Shown: positions 33,889 through 44,732, counted from the first letter of the stretch. The stretch: 64,000 nt of DNA from Streptomyces caelestis (GCF_001279005.1 NZ_LGCN01000228.1:176478-240477), one strand, 5' to 3'. The notes: a model not told the origin generated them from the sequence alone. Numbers and translations: made by a program.

Positions 33889-34165
33889 GGCCGGCGTCCT
33901 GACCGTGCGGGTGTGCTTCGTGGGGTGCGGGGCGGCCGGGCGGGGGTGCTTCGGTGCCGCCGCCCGGCCGCCCCGGGAGGCGGGCGCCGGCGGTCCGGGA
34001 GGTACGGGAGGTCCGGGCTTCTCTCAGGGGCCGACCCGCAGTCCCCCTCATCCGCTCGTCCACCTCCAGGAGGTGGAGCGGGCCCCACCCCTACAACCTG
34101 AGGGGGACGTGCCTTCGGGACCTGCGGGCGATCCGTCGGACCGGCCCCGCTCATAGCGTTGAGCC

Positions 34166-34732
34166 ATGACCACACCCGTCTGCACCAGTGCTTCGAAAGC
34201 CGCGGCCCCGGCGACAGCGGCGCAGACCCTCCCGTACCCGTCGTTCTCGTCGTACATGAGGGCTCGCCAGCCGGTGCTCCTGCGTACCGCCCGGTCGCTG
34301 ACCGGGAATCCGAGCGACGCGGAGGACCTGCTGCAGACCGCGCTCACCAAGACGTACGTCGCCTGGGAGCGCATAGAGGACCACCGGGCGCTCGACGGCT
34401 ACGTGCGCCGGGCGCTGCTGAACACGCGCACCTCGCAGTGGCGCAAGCGCAAGGTCGACGAGTTCGTCTGCGACGAGCTGCCCGAGCCCGACCCGGCGCC
34501 CGGCGGTGACGACCCGGCCGAGCGGCAGGCGCTGCGCGACGCGATGTGGCGGGCGATCATGCGGCTGCCCGCGCGGCAGCGGGCGATGGTCGTGCTGCGG
34601 TACTACGAGGACCTCAGCGAGGTCCAGACGGCCGAGGTGCTCGGCGTCTCGGTGGGCACGGTGAAGTCGGCCGTGTCGAGGGCGCTCGGCAAGCTCCGCG
34701 AGGACGCCGAACTGGGGCTCGTCCGCGGCTGA
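34166..34732 (+). CDS. SigE-family ECF RNA polymerase sigma factor
   Basis: A 188-residue sigma factor of the short ECF kind. Region 2 spans residues 35-95 (LLRTARSLTGNPSDAEDLLQTALTKTYVAW) and region 4 residues 125-180 (LPARQRAMVVLRYYEDLSEVQTAEVLGVSVGTVKSAVSRAL). No anti-sigma gene follows; the next gene is an acyl-CoA ligase. Upstream at 34060-34076 a 17-bp palindrome CCACCTCCAGGAGGTGG is seen. From memory it corresponds to SCO4005. Confidence 0.92.
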   Translation: MTTPVCTSASKAAAPATAAQTLPYPSFSSYMRARQPVLLRTARSLTGNPSDAEDLLQTALTKTYVAWERIEDHRALDGYVRRALLNTRTSQWRKRKVDEFVCDELPEPDPAPGGDDPAERQALRDAMWRAIMRLPARQRAMVVLRYYEDLSEVQTAEVLGVSVGTVKSAVSRALGKLREDAELGLVRG

Positions 34733-34782
34733 GACGCGCCGGCCCTCCGGCACGGAGTGATCGATCATTCGCTCCCCTAGTG

Positions 34783-34800
34783 ACATACCGCGCGGTATGT
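34783..34800. promoter_or_regulatory. 18-bp palindromic operator before acyl-CoA ligase
   Basis: ACATACCGCGCGGTATGT is a perfect 18-bp palindrome, 57 bases ahead of the ligase start. Its form (ACATACC/GGTATGT) is typical of TetR-family operators. The only TetR gene nearby (38007) has a different operator sequence, so the regulator is probably encoded elsewhere. Confidence 0.65.
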
Positions 34801-34857
34801 GCGCAGAATCAGCGCAACCCGTACCGCCGCGCAGGCAATGTCGCCCAGGAGGACGCC

Positions 34858-36513
<1,656 letters not shown>

Positions 36514-36524
36514 CACCGGCGTGC

Positions 36525-36562
36525 GCCGGACGGTGGGCGGACCGCGCCGCGCACCGTCCGGC
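36525..36562. terminator. Convergent terminator
   Basis: Perfect 11-bp arms GCCGGACGGTG (36525-36535) and CACCGTCCGGC (36552-36562) lie between the ligase stop and the convergent MFS stop. Confidence 0.7.
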
Positions 36563-36627
36563 GGCGTGCGGCTCCGGCGCCGGGTGCGCCGGCGGCGGAT
36601 GCCCCGGTCCTGCGGCGGCGACGGCCG

Positions 36628-37866
36628 TCACCGCCGCCCCCGCCGCCCCGCCGTGCTCCCCCAGCCCAGCGCCAGCCAGACCGCCGCCACCGCCGACACC
36701 CCGCCCCAGCCGAAGTGGGTGAAGGCGGTGCCCGCGAGGGCCGAGGCGGTGGCGCCGCCGGCGAAGCCGGAGACGACGTAGGCGGTGTTGGCGACGGCCG
36801 GGCTGGAGGTGGTGGTCAGGGCGAGGGTCTGGTTGGCGACGTGGGAGGCGACCAGGGCCGCGTGGATCGCGACCGCGGCGACGAACAGCGACTGGACGAC
36901 CTGCCCGCCCAGCCAGAACAGCGGTACGGAGACGGCCGCGAGCAGATACGCCCCCCGTACGACCCGGGCGGCGCCGAAACGGTCGACCAGCCCGCCCGCC
37001 AGCGGTGCCACCGCGCTCGCCGCGAGCCCGAAGAGGCCGAACAGCCCGGCGGTGGCGGTGGACAGACCATAGGCCGGGCCCGTCAGCAGCAGGGCGAGTG
37101 AGGTCCACAGCGCGCTCCACGCGCCGAACATCCCCGCCTGGCGCACCGACGCGCGCCACAGGTCCGGCGAGCGGCGCAGCAGTCCGGGCAGCGCGGCGAG
37201 GCCGCCGAACAGCGCGCCGTCGCGGCGGCGCCGTCCGGACGGCAGGACGAGGGCGGTGGCGACGCCCAGGGCGAGCGTGAGGACGGCCGCGCCCGCGAAC
37301 ACCCACCGCCAGCCGAAGGCCTGCCCGGCGAGGCCGCCGAGGACCCGGGCGGCGACGATGCCGGTGAACAGGCCGGCGATCACGGCGGCGACGTGACGGG
37401 CGCGGCGGGCGGCGGGTGCGCGTTCGGCGACCAGCGGGACCAGCAGCTGCGGTACGACGGTCCCGGCCGAGGCGACGAACACGGCGGCCGCCAGTGCGCC
37501 GGTGCCCGGGGCGACGGCACTGGCGATCAGGGCGGCGGTGGTGACCAGGGTGAGGACGGTGACCAGCCGGCGCCGGTCGGCGGTGTCGCCGAGCGGGGCG
37601 AAGAAGAGCAGTCCGACGGCGTATCCGAGCTGGGCGACCGAGGCGATCCAGGCCACGGCCGACGGTGTGGAACCGAAGTCGCGGGCGATCAGGGAGAGCA
37701 GGGGCGCGGCGAGGTAGATGTTGGCGGCCGTGACCGCGGTGCAGACGGCGATGAGCGTGAGGAACGCGCCGGAGCCGCGGGACGGACCCGGACCCGGTTC
37801 GGGAGCGGCGAGCGGTGGCCTGCGGGCCTGCCGGCCGGTGTCGGTGGCGCTGGGCACTGAGGACAT
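36628..37866 (-). CDS. MFS drug-efflux transporter controlled by the divergent TetR
   Basis: A 412-residue 12-helix major facilitator protein. It shows the sequence from TM1 (FLTLIAVCTAVTAANIYLAAPLL) and the loop 2-3 motif (FFAPLGDTADRRRLV, matching GxxxDRxGRR). The start at 37866 (MSSVPSATDTG) precedes a short polar N-terminus. The gene is divergent from a TetR gene and two TetR operators lie between. From memory the pair equals S. coelicolor SCO4007/SCO4008, reported as a multidrug-responsive system. Confidence 0.92.
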   Translation of the reverse strand: MSSVPSATDTGRQARRPPLAAPEPGPGPSRGSGAFLTLIAVCTAVTAANIYLAAPLLSLIARDFGSTPSAVAWIASVAQLGYAVGLLFFAPLGDTADRRRLVTVLTLVTTAALIASAVAPGTGALAAAVFVASAGTVVPQLLVPLVAERAPAARRARHVAAVIAGLFTGIVAARVLGGLAGQAFGWRWVFAGAAVLTLALGVATALVLPSGRRRRDGALFGGLAALPGLLRRSPDLWRASVRQAGMFGAWSALWTSLALLLTGPAYGLSTATAGLFGLFGLAASAVAPLAGGLVDRFGAARVVRGAYLLAAVSVPLFWLGGQVVQSLFVAAVAIHAALVASHVANQTLALTTTSSPAVANTAYVVSGFAGGATASALAGTAFTHFGWGGVSAVAAVWLALGWGSTAGRRGRR

Positions 37867-37908
37867 GAGGGGGACGTCCCTTCGGGTCTGCTTCGAGTCC
37901 GCTCCAAC

Positions 37909-37983
37909 AACCAACTGGTTGGTTGGATGATCGGGGAACAGTCTGCGTCCGTGCCGGATTCCCTGTCAACCAAACGGTTGGTT
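37909..37983. promoter_or_regulatory. Two TetR operators between MFS and tetR genes
   Basis: Two 16-bp sites share AACCAA-N4-TTGGTT: AACCAACTGGTTGGTT (37909-37924) and AACCAAACGGTTGGTT (37968-37983). One lies by each gene start. Their identity of half-sites implies one regulator controls both directions. Confidence 0.85.
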
Positions 37984-38006
37984 ACAAGTGGCGTTACTCT
38001 GTCCCC

Positions 38007-38585
38007 ATGGCAGTCAGGGACCCCGAGGCCACCAAGGCCCGGATCTTCGAGGCGGCGGTCACCGAGTTCGCCCGCCACGGCATCGCCGGCGCCCGCATCG
38101 ACCGCATCGCGGCCGAGGCGAAGGCCAACAAGCAGCTGATCTACGCCTACTTCGGCAACAAGGCGGAGCTGTTCGCGATCGTCCTCGAGCGGAAGATGCT
38201 GGACCTCGCCGAGTCCGTACCCGTCGACCCGGACGACATCGAGAGCTGGGTCGACCGGCTGATGGACTACCACGCCGCCCACCCCGAACTGCTGCGCCTG
38301 CTCTTCTGGGAGGGCCTGGAGTACGGCACCGGCGAGCTGCCCCACGAGGGCGAACGCCAGGAGCACTACGTCCGCAAGGTCGCCCTGATCCGGGACGGCC
38401 AGGAGCGCGGAGTCGTCACCGACGCCATCCCGGCCGGCGACCTGCTGTTCCTGCTGACCGCGCTGGCCAACTGGACGGCCGTCGTCCCGCAGATGCGCCG
38501 CGTCCTGGTCGGCGAGGAGGCCGGCGACCGCGCCCGGCTGCGCGCGTCCGTGAAGGAGGCGGCCCGCCGCCTGGTCGCCCGCTGA
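38007..38585 (+). CDS. TetR-family multidrug-sensing repressor
   Basis: A 192-residue repressor with the N-terminal TetR HTH (EATKARIFEAAVTEFARHGIAGARIDRIAAEAKANKQLIYAYFGNKAELF, residues 7-57) and an all-helical ligand domain. It should bind the two AACCAA-N4-TTGGTT sites next to its start, repressing the MFS gene and itself. The ATG at 38007 gives the normal length. Confidence 0.94.
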   Translation: MAVRDPEATKARIFEAAVTEFARHGIAGARIDRIAAEAKANKQLIYAYFGNKAELFAIVLERKMLDLAESVPVDPDDIESWVDRLMDYHAAHPELLRLLFWEGLEYGTGELPHEGERQEHYVRKVALIRDGQERGVVTDAIPAGDLLFLLTALANWTAVVPQMRRVLVGEEAGDRARLRASVKEAARRLVAR

Positions 38586-38597
38586 CGGCGGCGCGGG

Positions 38598-41500
38598 TCA
38601 GTTGGTCCCGATCCGCGACAGCAGGTCGACGATCCCTTCCTGCACCTCTTCGCTGGTGGACCGCTCCGCCAGGAACAGCACCGTCTCGCCGGAGGCCAGC
38701 CGCGGCAGGTCCGCCTGGCCGATGGCGGCCGTGTAGACGACGAGCGGGGTGCGGTTGAGCTGTCCGTTCGCCCGCAGCCAGTCGACGATCCCGGCGGCCC
38801 CGGCCTGGCGCCGGTGCACCTGCATCAGGTCCATCACCACCAGGTTCGGCCGGAACTGCCCCGCCAGCGCCACCGCGTCGGCGTCGCTCGCGGCCCGCGC
38901 GACCTGCATCCCGCGCCGCTCCAGCGTCCCGGTGAGCGCCAGCGCGATCTCCGCGTGCTCCTCGATCAGCAGCACGCGCGGGGGGTGCTGATCGCTGTCG
39001 CGCGGCGCGAGCGCCTTCAGCAGCACGGCGGGGTCGGCGCCGTACGCGGCGTCGCGCGAGGCCTGTCCGAGCCCGGCCGTGACCAGCACCGGCACCTCGG
39101 CGGCCACCGCCGCCTGCCGCAGCGACTGCAAGGCCGTACGGGTGATCGGCCCGGTCAGCGGGTCCACGAACAGCGCGGCGGGGAACGCCGCGATCTGCGC
39201 GTCGACCTCCTCGCGCGAGTGCACGATCACCGGCCGGTAGCCGCGGTCGCTCAGCGCCTGCTGCGTGGTGACGTCCGGCGCGGGCCACACCAGCAGCCGG
39301 CGCGGGTTGTCCAGCGGCTCCGGCGGCAGCTCGTCGTCCATCGGCTGCGGACGCGGCGGGTCCGCCACCTCGACGGCCCCGCCCGGACCGTCCAGCGGCT
39401 CGGGCCCCTCGGCGGCGTCCGCGTCGGGCGCCCCTATGGCGTACGACCGTCCGGTGCCCTCGGTCGTCGGCGCGAGCCGGGACTGCGCCGGCGCGTGCGC
39501 GTGGGCGGGTGCGGGCTCGGTCGGCGGGTGCGGGCGCGCGTTCTGCTCCGTGCCCGCGGCCGGGTCGGGGCGCGTGCCGAGCTTGCGGCGGCGGCCGGAT
39601 CCGCCCGGCTGGTGCGGGGGAGGCGTGGCCGACGGCAGCGGCTGCTGCACCTGGGCGGCCTGCCGGTTGAACGGCACGCCCTGCCCCAGCGTCCGCACGC
39701 TGATCGCCCGCCCCTGCGTGGAGTTCGGGTCGACCGGCGCCGCGGCCTCCGCGGGCAACGGCTGAGCGGCCCGCTGCACCGGCGCGCCCTCGGGCGGCAA
39801 CGGGGTACCGGCGGCGGGCGTCGGCTGCGCCGGGCTCACGGCCGTACCGGCACCGGGGGCGTCACCGGCGGCGGGCCACTGCTGCGGGGCGGGGGCGCCG
39901 TCGGCCGCGGCCTCGGCGGGAAGCGGCTGCGCGGCGGGAAGCGGCTGCGCAGCCTCTCCCCGCGCGGGCACGGGAGCGCCCTGCGGCGGTACGGGAGCCG
40001 CGGGGACGGCCGCCCCTTGTGCGGGTACCGGTGCGCCGGGCGCCGGGGGTGCGGTGCTGTGCGGCGGGACGGGAGCGCCCTGCGGCGGTACGGGGGCCGC
40101 TTGCGGCGGGACGGCCGCGCCCTGTGCCGGGGCGGGGACCCCTTGCGGGGGAACGGCCGCGCCTTGCGCGGGGACAGGGGCGCCCTGCGGGGGGACGGCC
40201 GCACCTTGCGCGGGGACGGGAACCCCTTGCGGGGGAAGGGCCGGAGCCTGTGCGGGCACGGGAGCGCCCGGGACCGCAGCGCCGTGTGCCGGTACGGCAG
40301 TCCCCTGCGGGGGGACGGCCGCCCCTTGTGCGGGTACCGGTGCGCCGGGCGCCGGGGGTGCGGTGTTGTGCGGCGGGACGGGAGCGCCCTGCGGTGGTAC
40401 GGGGGCCGCTTGCGGGGGAACGGCCGCGCCCTGTGCCGGGACGGGAACCCCTTGCGGGGGAAGGGCCGCACCCTGTGCGGGCACGGGAGTCGTTTGCGGG
40501 GGAACGGCCGCGCCCTGTGCCGGAACGGGAGCCCCCTGCGGCGGGGCGGCCGCGCCCTGTGCGGGGACGGGAGCCCCCTGCGGCGCAGGGGAAGTGCCCT
40601 GTGCCGGGATCGCAGCGTCCTGGACCGGACCGACCGCGCCCTGCGCGGGCACGGGAGCCCCCTGCGGCGGGGCGGCCGCACCCTGTGCGGGGACGGGAGC
40701 CCCCTGCGGCGGAACCGGAGCCCCCTGCGCGGGCGCCGCCCCCCACGGCGCCGGAGCGCCCGGAGCCTGGACGGTCGCCGCCTGCACGGCCGGAGCGGAA
40801 ACCTCGGCGGGGATGCCGTCGGGCTCCGTCGGCCGGGCGACGGCCCGCCGCCGGCGGCCCGTCGGCGCGCTGGTGGGATGCGGCTGCGGCGGAGTGTGGT
40901 CGTCGGCCTGGCCGAGCGGAGCGGCGTCATGGCGGCCGTCGTCGAACCCGGCCTCCCCGTCGACCCCGGCCTGTCCGGCGGTCCCGGTCCGTCCGGCCGC
41001 CCCGGCCTGTGGCGTCTGTCCGGCCTGCTGTTCCTGGTCCGCCTCGGCCGGTGGCAGGGCGAACACCGTACGGGGCGCGGCCTCCTGCGCCGCCGCCCGC
41101 TCGGTGGCGGCGGCCAGCGCCCGCCGGCGCCGTCCCGTCGGCTGCGACTGACCCGAAGCCTGAGCCGGAACGTGCACCGCGACCCCGGCCTGGGGCGCGT
41201 CGGCCGCCTCGTTCCCGCCGGACGGCGCGGGCAGTGCCGGCGGCAGCGCGTGCTGTTCGCCCTCTTCGCCGGACCCGTGCCGGGCACTCCGTCCGGCCGG
41301 CACCGGCACCCCCTGCGGCGGTACGGTCCCGCCCAGCCCCGTGTTCGACGCGGCGGCCCCCGCCGCGTGCTCGGCGGCGGTGACGACGGCGCCCTCGGAC
41401 ACCCCGGACACCCCGGACACCCCGGCCGCCCCGGCGAGCTCGACCTCGGCGCCCACCGCGGCCGACGCGTTCTCGGCCGGCCGGCCACGCCGCCGCCCGG

Positions 41501-43430
41501 TACCGCTGGACGCCGGCTGCGTCGCCTGCGCCGGAAGCTGTGCCTGCGCGGGCTCGTCGTCGTCGGCGGCGGCCGCCCGACGCCTGCGCCGGCCGGTGGG
41601 CGTGGACTCGGCACCGGAGCCGTCCTCCGCGCCCGGCGCCTCGATCTCCAGGAAGGCGTCCGTGGACGCGCGCCGCGCCCGGCGCCGCCCGCCACCGGAG
41701 GCCGGCTCGACGGGAGCGGTCTCCTCGGCCGGGACCGCCGTGTGCGGAACGGCGGCCGCGACGGACCCCGCCCCTCCCCCGATCGGCACCTCGAGGACGA
41801 ACGCGCTGCCGCTCGTCCCGGGCACCTCGTGGGTCTGCAGCACACCGCCGTGCGCCCGGACGATCCCGCGCACGATCGGCTCGTGCACCGGGTCGCCGCC
41901 GCCGTACGGTCCGCGCACCTCGATGCGGACGACCTCGCCGCGCTGCGCCGCCGCGACCACGACCGTGTTGTCCAGGTAACCGCCGGCCGCCACGGGCGTG
42001 TTGCCGGTCGCGTCGACGCCCGCGACGTTCGCGACGAGGTGTGCGAGGGCGGTCGCGAGCAGCCGCGGGTCGACCTCGGCCTCGATGGGCGGCGCGTGCA
42101 CGGCGAACTGCACCCGTCCGGGGCCGACGAGTTCCACGGCGCCGTCGACCCCGGCGCCGACGACGGCGTCGAGCATCACCTTCGTACGGACGACCTGCTC
42201 GCTCCCGGCGTCGAGCCGCTGGTAGCCGAGGACGTTGTCGATGAGGGTCGTGATCCGGGCGTAGCCGGCCGACAGGTGGTGGAGCACCTGGTTGGCCTCG
42301 GGCCACAGCTGCCCGGCGTCGTCGGCGGCCAGCGCGGACAGCTCGCGGCGCAGTTCGTCCAGCGGGCCCCGCAGGGACCGCCCGAGCAGGGTGAGCAGCT
42401 GGTCGTGCCGCGCGGCGAGGGCCTCGTAGCGGTCCTTCTCCCGCTCGCCGAGCGCGGCGTACCGCTCCTCGTTCGCGGCGAGTTCCTCCGCGTGCTGCTC
42501 GCGCAGCTCCTCCAGCTCGGTGACGTGGCCCTGGCGCAGGGCGGTGAGTTCGGAGGCGTGTTCCTCGGCGAGCCGCTCCAGCTCCTCGGCGTGCTCCCGC
42601 TCGGCCTTCTCCTTCTCCTCGGCGAGCGCGTCGTAGGGCCGGCGGTCGAGGAATGTCATGACGGCGCCGACGAGCTGGTCGCCGTCGCGCACCGGCGCGG
42701 TCGTCAGGTCGACCGGCAGTTGGTCGCCGTTCTTGGCGTACAGCACCTGACCGCGCACCCGGTGCTTGCGCCCGGAGCGCAGGGTGTCGGCGAGCGGGGA
42801 CTCGTCGTACGGGAAGGGGGAGCCGTCGGCGCGCGAGTGCAGGACGAGCGTGTGCAGTTCGCGTCCGCCGAGTTCGCCGGCCCGGTAGCCCAGTATCTGG
42901 GCGGCGGCCGGGTTGACGAGGACGATCCGCCCGTCGGTGTCGGTCCCGACGACGCCCTCGGAGGCGGCGCGCAGGATCATCTCGGTCTGCCGCTGCGAAC
43001 GCGCGAGCTCGGCCTCGGTGTCGACGGTGCCGGAGAGGTCGCGGACGACGAGCATCAGCAGCTCGTCGCCGGTGTAGCCGGAACTGTCGTACGCCTGCTG
43101 GCCGTTCTCCAGATTCGCACTGGTGACCTCGACCGGGAACTCGGTCCCGTCGGTCCGCCGGGCGACCATCCGCGTCGGCTTGGTGCGCGCCCGGGGATCG
43201 ATGTGGTCGGGCCGCCGCATGGACCCCGGGATGAGCTTGGAGTCGAACTGCGGCAGCAGATCCAGCAGCCCCCGTCCCACCAGTGCCGTGCCGGGGGTCT
43301 CGAAGGCCTCCAGGGCGATGGCGTTGGCGTTGACGATCGTCCCGTTGGCGTTGACCAGCACCAGGGCGTCCGGAAGCGCGTCCAGTATGGCTGCGAGGCG
43401 AGCAGTGCCTCGGGATGGCCTGCTGCTCAC
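38598..43430 (-). CDS. Giant PAS-PAS / kinase-like / receiver protein with long Pro-Gln-Ala repeat
   Basis: A 1610-residue cytoplasmic signalling protein: PAS 1 (10-130), PAS 2 (145-265), a charged coiled coil (265-345), a histidine-kinase-like region (345-590), a disordered Ala/Pro/Gly linker (590-1390) and two C-terminal receiver-like domains (about 1395-1480 and 1490-1605). The H-box reads RSLRGPLDEL (351-360) instead of SHELRTPL, so the phosphorylatable His is missing. The ATP-lid motifs are also poor (RGPYGGGDP in place of DxGxG). Receiver 2 keeps a candidate Asp (VVMDLMQ) but has EE in the acidic pocket. It is probably a scaffold or sensor rather than an active kinase. The GTG start follows GGGAGGAA. 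Confidence 0.88.
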   Translation of the reverse strand: MSSRPSRGTARLAAILDALPDALVLVNANGTIVNANAIALEAFETPGTALVGRGLLDLLPQFDSKLIPGSMRRPDHIDPRARTKPTRMVARRTDGTEFPVEVTSANLENGQQAYDSSGYTGDELLMLVVRDLSGTVDTEAELARSQRQTEMILRAASEGVVGTDTDGRIVLVNPAAAQILGYRAGELGGRELHTLVLHSRADGSPFPYDESPLADTLRSGRKHRVRGQVLYAKNGDQLPVDLTTAPVRDGDQLVGAVMTFLDRRPYDALAEEKEKAEREHAEELERLAEEHASELTALRQGHVTELEELREQHAEELAANEERYAALGEREKDRYEALAARHDQLLTLLGRSLRGPLDELRRELSALAADDAGQLWPEANQVLHHLSAGYARITTLIDNVLGYQRLDAGSEQVVRTKVMLDAVVGAGVDGAVELVGPGRVQFAVHAPPIEAEVDPRLLATALAHLVANVAGVDATGNTPVAAGGYLDNTVVVAAAQRGEVVRIEVRGPYGGGDPVHEPIVRGIVRAHGGVLQTHEVPGTSGSAFVLEVPIGGGAGSVAAAVPHTAVPAEETAPVEPASGGGRRRARRASTDAFLEIEAPGAEDGSGAESTPTGRRRRRAAAADDDEPAQAQLPAQATQPASSGTGRRRGRPAENASAAVGAEVELAGAAGVSGVSGVSEGAVVTAAEHAAGAAASNTGLGGTVPPQGVPVPAGRSARHGSGEEGEQHALPPALPAPSGGNEAADAPQAGVAVHVPAQASGQSQPTGRRRRALAAATERAAAQEAAPRTVFALPPAEADQEQQAGQTPQAGAAGRTGTAGQAGVDGEAGFDDGRHDAAPLGQADDHTPPQPHPTSAPTGRRRRAVARPTEPDGIPAEVSAPAVQAATVQAPGAPAPWGAAPAQGAPVPPQGAPVPAQGAAAPPQGAPVPAQGAVGPVQDAAIPAQGTSPAPQGAPVPAQGAAAPPQGAPVPAQGAAVPPQTTPVPAQGAALPPQGVPVPAQGAAVPPQAAPVPPQGAPVPPHNTAPPAPGAPVPAQGAAVPPQGTAVPAHGAAVPGAPVPAQAPALPPQGVPVPAQGAAVPPQGAPVPAQGAAVPPQGVPAPAQGAAVPPQAAPVPPQGAPVPPHSTAPPAPGAPVPAQGAAVPAAPVPPQGAPVPARGEAAQPLPAAQPLPAEAAADGAPAPQQWPAAGDAPGAGTAVSPAQPTPAAGTPLPPEGAPVQRAAQPLPAEAAAPVDPNSTQGRAISVRTLGQGVPFNRQAAQVQQPLPSATPPPHQPGGSGRRRKLGTRPDPAAGTEQNARPHPPTEPAPAHAHAPAQSRLAPTTEGTGRSYAIGAPDADAAEGPEPLDGPGGAVEVADPPRPQPMDDELPPEPLDNPRRLLVWPAPDVTTQQALSDRGYRPVIVHSREEVDAQIAAFPAALFVDPLTGPITRTALQSLRQAAVAAEVPVLVTAGLGQASRDAAYGADPAVLLKALAPRDSDQHPPRVLLIEEHAEIALALTGTLERRGMQVARAASDADAVALAGQFRPNLVVMDLMQVHRRQAGAAGIVDWLRANGQLNRTPLVVYTAAIGQADLPRLASGETVLFLAERSTSEEVQEGIVDLLSRIGTN
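39950..40745 (-). repeat. Coding repeats, about 39 bp (13 residues), in the giant sensor gene
   Basis: The protein segment is built of units like PPQGAPVPAQGAA, repeated some twenty times with variation. A higher-order duplication is also visible: a block ending PPHNTAPPAPGAPVPAQGA recurs as PPHSTAPPAPGAPVPAQGA. The DNA repeats could recombine, so length should vary between strains. Confidence 0.85.
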
Positions 43431-43706
43431 GAGACGCTTCCTCCCTGTTACCGCGACGTGCCGACCGCTCGGGCCATCTTGCCAACCTGCCCGCAGCGTG
43501 TCACGCGAGGGAGTCTAAGGGCTGGGGTTGCGCTCGCGACGCCGGATGGGACGGAAGTCGCACGGGAAAGTGACGGCGGTGTGACGCCCGGTAGGCCCGG
43601 AACCCGGGACTGCCTGCGCCGACGCGCCACGAACCTTCGCGGGACCTTTACGCCCCCTGTGCCCCGACTCGCCACCGCGCGCCCCCCCCGCCGCTCCCGG
43701 TCACCC

Positions 43707-44190
43707 TCACGCGCGCCCCGCGGCGCGCGCTTCGGGCAGCAGCGGCACCAGCCGGTCCCGGCGGGCGCTCTCGCATCCGTTCGTACGGGTGCGGGTCGCG
43801 TCGACGGGACGGCCGGCCCAGGTGCCGGTGACGCGGGCGGTGGCGGGCCCGCCGTACCGCAGGGTGCGGACGGCGTCCCGCGGCGCCGGGGCGAAGGCGT
43901 TCCGCCCCCCGGGTGTTCCGCTCGACGGCCGCACAGGCCCCGGCGGGGTCGGGCCGGCACCGCACCTCGTACGTCCCGTCCGCCCCGCCGCCCGCGTCGC
44001 GCACGGTGACGGTGAGGCGGTCACCGGGCCCGGGCGCGTCCCGTGCGTACGCCGCCGGGGGCGCGGTGGACAGCGAGGCGAGCGCGGCGACGGAGGCGGC
44101 GGAGGCGGCGCCGCCGACGACGAGCCGCCGCAGCCCGGGGCGGACGGGGCCGATGGCCCGGGGGGCGACCTTGGGCATGGCCTTCGACAT
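43707..44190 (-). pseudogene. Subtilisin-inhibitor-like (SSI) gene with a frameshift
   Basis: From the ATG at 44190 the frame gives a basic N-terminus, a hydrophobic signal and the SSI-like start DRLTVTVRDAGGGADGTYEVRCRPDPAGACAAVERN. It then loses similarity. The family-like sequence resumes in the next frame: GRNAFAPAPRDAVRTLRYGGPATARVTGTWAGRPVDA, NGCE, DRLVPLLPEA, stop at 43707. Removing one base from the C6 run at 43905-43910 joins the two into one protein of about 160 residues. The third of the four SSI cysteines is Arg (AVRTLRY), so decay rather than a read error is plausible. Confidence 0.7.
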
Positions 44191-44372
44191 GGCCTGTCCA
44201 ACGAGCCACCGCGCGGGACGTCGCGCCACGCCGACGCGGCGACGGGAAGTGCTTTGCCCTGCGGGCTCCCCGCCTAGTACCGTGGGTGGCGATTGGTGAC
44301 ACCCCACGCGGGTGTGTCATCATCGGCACGCACCGAATCCGCTCGCGCTCACGCGCGGAAGGTTCTGTGCAT

Positions 44373-44463
44373 GGAGGCGTCGCCTAGTCCGGTCTATGGC
44401 GCCGCACTGCTAATGCGGTTTGGGTCTTAAAGCCCATCGAGGGTTCAAATCCCTCCGCCTCCG
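44373..44463 (+). tRNA. tRNA-Ser (anticodon GCU)
   Basis: A 91-nt class II tRNA with acceptor GGAGGCG/CGCCTCC, discriminator G, anticodon GCT at 44409-44411 in loop CTGCTAA, a long variable arm and T-arm GGGTTCAAATCCC. CCA is not encoded. Confidence 0.96.
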
Positions 44464-44471
44464 CCTCATCA

Positions 44472-44502
44472 CGAAGCCCCGGCCCCTGTGGCCGGGGCTT
44501 CG
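44472..44502 (+). terminator. Terminator of tRNA-Ser(GCU)
   Basis: Perfect 13-bp arms CGAAGCCCCGGCC and GGCCGGGGCTTCG with a 5-base loop, followed by TCGTTGT, 8 bases past the tRNA. Confidence 0.9.
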
Positions 44503-44652
44503 TCGTTGTCGCCTCGCGGATTCCGCGTTTGCGCAGGTCGCAAGGGGTGGGCCGAACGGATTTCACATGACGGCGGCAGTCATGTAATGTTCTTCCTGTC
44601 GCCGCGAGCGGGCCGAAAGGGCCGGGAAGCGGCGAGAAAACTGAAGAGACAA

Positions 44653-44725
44653 GCACTCGTAGCTTAACGGATAGAGCATCTGACTACGGATCAGAAGGTT
44701 GCAGGTTCGAATCCTGCCGAGTGCA
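44653..44725 (+). tRNA. tRNA-Arg (anticodon ACG)
   Basis: A 73-nt tRNA with acceptor GCACTCG/CGAGTGC, discriminator A, anticodon ACG at 44686-44688 in loop CTACGGA, and T-arm GCAGGTTCGAATCCTGC. CCA is not encoded. The 34-position A is expected to be deaminated to inosine. Confidence 0.97.
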
Positions 44726-44732
44726 CAGTGAG

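Noticed and set aside
34060..34076. Terminator at CCACCTCCAGGAGGTGG upstream of the sigma factor
   Set aside because: The arms leave a one-base loop and no upstream gene needs termination there; if functional it is more likely a binding site, and I cannot support that further.
39950..40745. A regular repeat array that might suggest a CRISPR
   Set aside because: The units are in one reading frame, encode PPQGAPVPAQGAA variants, vary in length and have no unique spacers.
38814..44009. A 1731-codon open frame on the plus strand opposite the giant sensor gene
   Set aside because: It is an antisense shadow of high-GC DNA: composition is Arg/Gly/Ala only, no domain is recognisable, and the minus frame has clear PAS and receiver domains.
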